DNA from: Brevundimonas sp. 357
Lineage (GTDB): Bacteria; Pseudomonadota; Alphaproteobacteria; Caulobacterales; Caulobacteraceae
Length of the DNA: 64,000 nt
Assembly: GCF_003938605.1 (NCBI RefSeq)
Contig: NZ_RHWX01000012.1
Location: 62,001 to 126,000, forward strand
Direction of reading: 5' to 3'
A program made the translations under genes and the position numbers. The notes below the pieces were generated by a model. That model ran no database searches and was not told where the DNA came from. It saw only the letters and a list, made by a program, of their open reading frames with translations. Positions 61,236 through 64,000 of this stretch are shown piece after piece; the first letter of the stretch is position 1; every line of letters starts with the position of its first letter.

Positions 61236-62339
61236 ATGCCAGATCCCGTTCCCCAAGCTCTAGCCGTCCCTGAGCCGCGTAAGGGCATGCCCAGCCCGGA
61301 ACTGGACCGCACAACCTTTGAAACCCGCTTCCGCAGCCGGTTCGCGGACCCCGCCTTCGACCCTCTGCGCGACGAGATCGACCGCCTGGCCGCCGCAGCC
61401 TGGGACGGCTACATCGGGGGTCGAAAATCGCCGCTGACACGCCTCGCCGGTCCGAGCTTCGCCGAGCCGGACTATGAACTGGCTCTGGACTGGCTGGACG
61501 CTCACGCGGCCCTCCGCGCCGCCGAGGCGCAGCATGACGACGCCGCCGGGCCCTCGCGCATCCTGATCATCAACGCCTCCAGCCGTTCCGAGCACACCTG
61601 CCCCGGCGAAATGTCCAAGAGTTGGCGGCTGGTCCAGATCGCCCGCGAGGTGGTTGAGAGGCGCGCGGGCATGGCGGCAGAAATCCTCGACCTGTCGCGG
61701 TTGGCGTCGGAATACGGCCGGGAAATTCATCCCTGCAAGGCCTGCTTCTCCACAGCAGCGGCCCTCTGCCATTGGCCGTGCAGCTGCTATCCCAACTACA
61801 GCCTGGGCCAGGTCCACGACTGGATGAACGACATCTATCCGATGTGGGTCCGCGCGCACGGCGTCCTGATCGTCACCCCGGTCAACTGGTATCACGCCTC
61901 CAGCCCTTTCAAGCTGATGATGGACCGGCTGGTCTGCGCCGACGGCGGAAATCCAGATCCCACGACGACGCACGGCAAGACCGTCGCCCTGGCCAAGGCG
62001 CTTGAACTGGCCGACTGGCCCTATCCCCGTCACCTGGCGGGTCGGCGTTTCGCCCTAGTCGTCCATGGCGATGTAGAAGGCGCGGAAAACGTGCGCCGCT
62101 CCCTGTCCGACTGGCTGGTCTCGATGAAGCTGTCGCCCGCCGGCGCCGACGCGGAGATCGACCGCTACATCGGCTATTGGGAGCCCTACGCCACCAGCCA
62201 CGACGCCCTCGACCGCGACCGGGCCGTTCAGGATGAGGTGCGGCTGGCGGCGGACGAGCTGGCGAGGGCTGTTCTGGCCTGGCGCAACGACGCCTCGAAG
62301 CCCCCTGAGCCAGCTCCCGAACCGCCGCGCCAGAAATAG
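61236..62339 (+). CDS. Flavodoxin-fold NADPH-dependent FMN reductase-like protein
   Basis: 367 residues. The flavodoxin-like core (ILIINASSRSEHTCPGEMSK, AHGVLIVTPVNWYHASSPFK) starts near residue 108 after a helical N-terminal extension with DGYIGGRKSPLTRLAGPSFA. Several cysteines lie in HPCKACFSTAAALC. Divergent from the SDR gene. FMN/NAD(P)H oxidoreductase activity is inferred from the fold. Confidence 0.85.
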   Translation: MPDPVPQALAVPEPRKGMPSPELDRTTFETRFRSRFADPAFDPLRDEIDRLAAAAWDGYIGGRKSPLTRLAGPSFAEPDYELALDWLDAHAALRAAEAQHDDAAGPSRILIINASSRSEHTCPGEMSKSWRLVQIAREVVERRAGMAAEILDLSRLASEYGREIHPCKACFSTAAALCHWPCSCYPNYSLGQVHDWMNDIYPMWVRAHGVLIVTPVNWYHASSPFKLMMDRLVCADGGNPDPTTTHGKTVALAKALELADWPYPRHLAGRRFALVVHGDVEGAENVRRSLSDWLVSMKLSPAGADAEIDRYIGYWEPYATSHDALDRDRAVQDEVRLAADELARAVLAWRNDASKPPEPAPEPPRQK

Positions 62340-62412
62340 AGAGCCGACCGGGGCCGTATGGAACAGGCACCGCTCCTCTTCCTTCTCCTTCCAGTACGAA
62401 AGGAGTTCGCCC

Positions 62413-62607
62413 TTGCCTCTCGCGAACAAGGAAAAGCCCCCGATCCTGCGACGCCCCAGACGGCTGCTGATCCTTGCCGGCGTCCTCTTGGTCCTGTTGT
62501 TCATCGTCTATCTGGCCGCGGCGGCGACCGGCTTTCTCCGCACCGAAACCAAGGTTCCTGATCCACGAATGACGGGAGCCGAGGCGCCGCTGGAGCGTGT
62601 CATGTGA
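62413..62607 (+). CDS. Small single-helix membrane protein
   Basis: 64 residues from a TTG with AGGAG 7 bases upstream. A basic start (RRPRR) precedes one helix (LLILAGVLLVLLFIVYLAAA) and a polar tail. Function unknown. Confidence 0.55.
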   Translation: MPLANKEKPPILRRPRRLLILAGVLLVLLFIVYLAAAATGFLRTETKVPDPRMTGAEAPLERVM

Positions 62608-62736
62608 CGGCGTGTTCAGGCTTGAGCGTTTGGAACACCCCCGCGCCCCGCCGCTTAACTTCCTGTCACAGGGAGGAAAAAGACATGACCGATCGCCCTC
62701 GTCGCCCACCGCGCCCCCTCACCCTGGGAGGCCGAC

Positions 62737-62976
62737 ATGCGTTTCTATGAAGTCGTGGTCGGCAGCGACAGCGGCCCTCAGCGACGCCTGCGGGTCGCTT
62801 CGCCCACCGATGTCCAGGCCGCCGACGCCGCCGCGCCCCTGATGCGCGCGCAGGAGGCCATTCTATCAATCCGCGAAACGCCGGACGACGGCCTGCAGCA
62901 GGTCGATGCGCCTCCGCCTCAGACCCAGGCTCAAGAATTGGCGCCCGTCACCCCCGGCGTGGCCGCCAAGCCCTGA
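62737..62976 (+). CDS. Small hypothetical protein
   Basis: 79 residues, GGGAGG 5 bases before the ATG. Begins MRFYEVVVGSDSGPQRRLRV and has a Pro/Gln-rich tail. Soluble, no family recognised. It is 19 bases upstream of the DUF4142 gene. Confidence 0.65.
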   Translation: MRFYEVVVGSDSGPQRRLRVASPTDVQAADAAAPLMRAQEAILSIRETPDDGLQQVDAPPPQTQAQELAPVTPGVAAKP

Positions 62977-62995
62977 TCTTACCCAAGGAGTTCAA

Positions 62996-63589
62996 ATGAT
63001 GATGAAGCAAACCGTCGCCGTTCTGGCCGTATCAGCCGCCGCCCTCACCCTCGCCGCCTGCAACCAGCAGCAAGGTTCCGAGGCCGTCGATAAGGCGCAG
63101 GACGCCGTTTCCGAACCGGTCGGTCAGACCTCGGCCGCGACCATGGGCGCCAATATGGTCAGCGCCTATGTACCCAACGCCGCCATGGGCGACATGTACG
63201 AGATCCAGGCCGCCGACATCGCCATGGAGCGATCGAAGAACGCCCAGGTCAAGGAACTGGCCCAGATGATCAAGACCGACCACGCGGCCGCCTCCACCGC
63301 CCTGAGGGCCGCCGCCGGACAGGCTGCGCCGGACACGACCTTGCCGACCGAGCTGGATCAGCGCCGCAAGGGCCTGATCGACAACCTGCGCTCAGCCTCG
63401 ACTGCGGACTTCGATAAGATCTACGTCGATCAACAGGTCGCCGCCCATGAGGAGGCCGTCACCCTTCACCGCGGCTTCTCCGACAAGGCGGACGTTCCCG
63501 CCTTGGCGGAACATGCGCGCAACGTCCTGCCCAAGATCGAAGCCCACCTTGAGCGGGCCAAGCAGTTGCAGGCCGGCTTGGGCCGCTGA
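62996..63589 (+). CDS. DUF4142 lipoprotein
   Basis: 197 residues, AAGGAG before the ATG. Lipoprotein signal AVSAAALTLAACNQQQ. The DUF4142 helical bundle starts at about residue 65 (YEIQAADIAMERSKNAQVKE, LAQMIKTDHAAASTALRAAA) and ends with VLPKIEAHLERAKQLQ. A periplasmic ferritin-like fold of unknown function, often induced by stress. Confidence 0.9.
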   Translation: MMMKQTVAVLAVSAAALTLAACNQQQGSEAVDKAQDAVSEPVGQTSAATMGANMVSAYVPNAAMGDMYEIQAADIAMERSKNAQVKELAQMIKTDHAAASTALRAAAGQAAPDTTLPTELDQRRKGLIDNLRSASTADFDKIYVDQQVAAHEEAVTLHRGFSDKADVPALAEHARNVLPKIEAHLERAKQLQAGLGR

Positions 63590-63616
63590 CGCCGGGCCTT
63601 GGCGGACAACGCTATC

Positions 63617-63640
63617 AGGGGCGGACGACAGTCCGCCCCT
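63617..63640. terminator. Terminator between convergent DUF4142 and DUF6766 genes
   Basis: A perfect 10-base stem AGGGGCGGAC/GTCCGCCCCT with a GACA loop, followed by TCTTCCTATT. It can serve the rightward gene. Confidence 0.7.
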
Positions 63641-63645
63641 TCTTC

Positions 63646-64000
63646 CTATTCGGCAGCGGGCTTTCGCACCGCATAAGGCGGGTCCAGATGAATGCTCGCG
63701 TGGCCGTGACGACGCAGATGGCTGGCGTCGATCTCCTCAATCAGCGCCGCGCCGCGTTGGTGATCGACCAATTCCAGCAGAGCGTCGATCTTGGCCTCCA
63801 TCCGGTCGTCGTTCTCCTTGGACGACGGCGAGCCGACATAGAGAAAGTAGGCCAGCCCCACGACCTGCCAGATCAGTTGCAGGAACTCGGACTGCCAGTT
63901 CTCGAAGGTGTCCCGCCCCATCTCCATCAGATAGGGCGTCAGTTGCGCCGCCTGTCCGTGGTCGCGGGCCTCGTTCACATAGGCGGCCCAGCCGAAGCCC
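63646..64000 (-). CDS. DUF6766-like membrane protein (partial at window edge)
   Basis: The C-terminal 117 codons are inside the window and the frame stays open to the edge; the internal GTG at 63978 is not the true start. DTFENWQSEFLQLIWQVVGL and AYFLYVGSPSSKENDDRMEA match the end of DUF6766 membrane proteins. N-terminal helices are outside the window. Confidence 0.7.
   Translation of the reverse strand, partial: GFGWAAYVNEARDHGQAAQLTPYLMEMGRDTFENWQSEFLQLIWQVVGLAYFLYVGSPSSKENDDRMEAKIDALLELVDHQRGAALIEEIDASHLRRHGHASIHLDPPYAVRKPAAE

Noticed and set aside
62049..62060. CCCTAG sequence as another T3SS box
   Set aside because: Inside the flavodoxin-fold gene, no opposite half-site, no start downstream.
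1..64000. tRNA genes, CRISPR arrays, insertion sequences or prophage
   Set aside because: I looked for cloverleaf-type sequences, regularly spaced repeats, transposase motifs and terminal inverted repeats and saw none, so I cannot name integration ends for the T3SS region.

Overview
The window is a very GC-rich, densely packed bacterial chromosome segment with frequent ATGA/GTGA start-stop overlaps. Gene families and order suggest an alphaproteobacterium of the Caulobacterales, probably Brevundimonas-like. This is inferred from gene content, as no rRNA or other marker gene is present. I found no tRNA, rRNA, insertion sequence, prophage or CRISPR array.

Left flank (1-10.7 kb): the start of a kdp potassium-transport operon on the minus strand (kdpB cut by the window edge, kdpA, kdpF and a 27-codon leader ORF), then a plus-strand operon DUF4129-DUF4350-MoxR-DUF58-SpoIIM-RDD, a membrane protein with a cold-shock-like N-terminus, and a DUF6683-like secreted protein that ends at an in-frame stop just before a membrane-anchor tail.

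Centre (10.8-41 kb): a complete-looking non-flagellar type III secretion system (T3SS). sctU and a FliO-like gene run leftwards. A lytic transglycosylase and sctV-C-D-F-I-J-K-L-N-O-P run rightwards. A FixL/FixJ-like two-component pair follows and is translationally coupled to sctQ-R-S-T. Around the apparatus lie candidate substrates without signal peptides: a DUF1521 self-cleaving protein, a double-LysM protein with a lysozyme-like domain, a 483-residue protein paired with a lipoprotein that shares a motif with it, a class-3 lipase paired with an ankyrin lipoprotein, and several unknowns. A dyad CTAGGG-N4-CCCTAG, perfect or degenerate, recurs at seven places, nearly all 55-130 bp before the start of an apparatus or substrate unit. 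I did not see a comparable dyad elsewhere in the window apart from one variant at 44.4 kb. It looks like the operator of a T3SS regulon, probably read by the embedded response regulator. Two substrate candidates sit beside exported lipoproteins, one carries a wall-hydrolase domain, and no SctE/SctB pore proteins or SctW gatekeeper are recognisable. Together these make an antibacterial T3SS a reasonable hypothesis. A MacA/MacB-like exporter operon lies inside the same region.

Right of the T3SS (41-48.6 kb): small secreted hypotheticals, TetR and MarR regulators, and a decayed stretch with fragments of a GST, a LysR regulator, a serine hydrolase and a TetR-like gene.

Right flank (48.8-64 kb): a UdgX-type uracil-DNA glycosylase coupled to a radical-SAM partner; a caa3-type oxidase cluster (fused CoxA-CoxC, CoxB-cytochrome c, extra cytochromes c, cytochrome b561, CtaG, DUF305); a nucleotidyltransferase-like gene and a metallophosphoesterase; an SDR oxidoreductase divergent from a flavodoxin-fold reductase; small membrane proteins; a DUF4142 lipoprotein; and a partial DUF6766-like gene at the edge.
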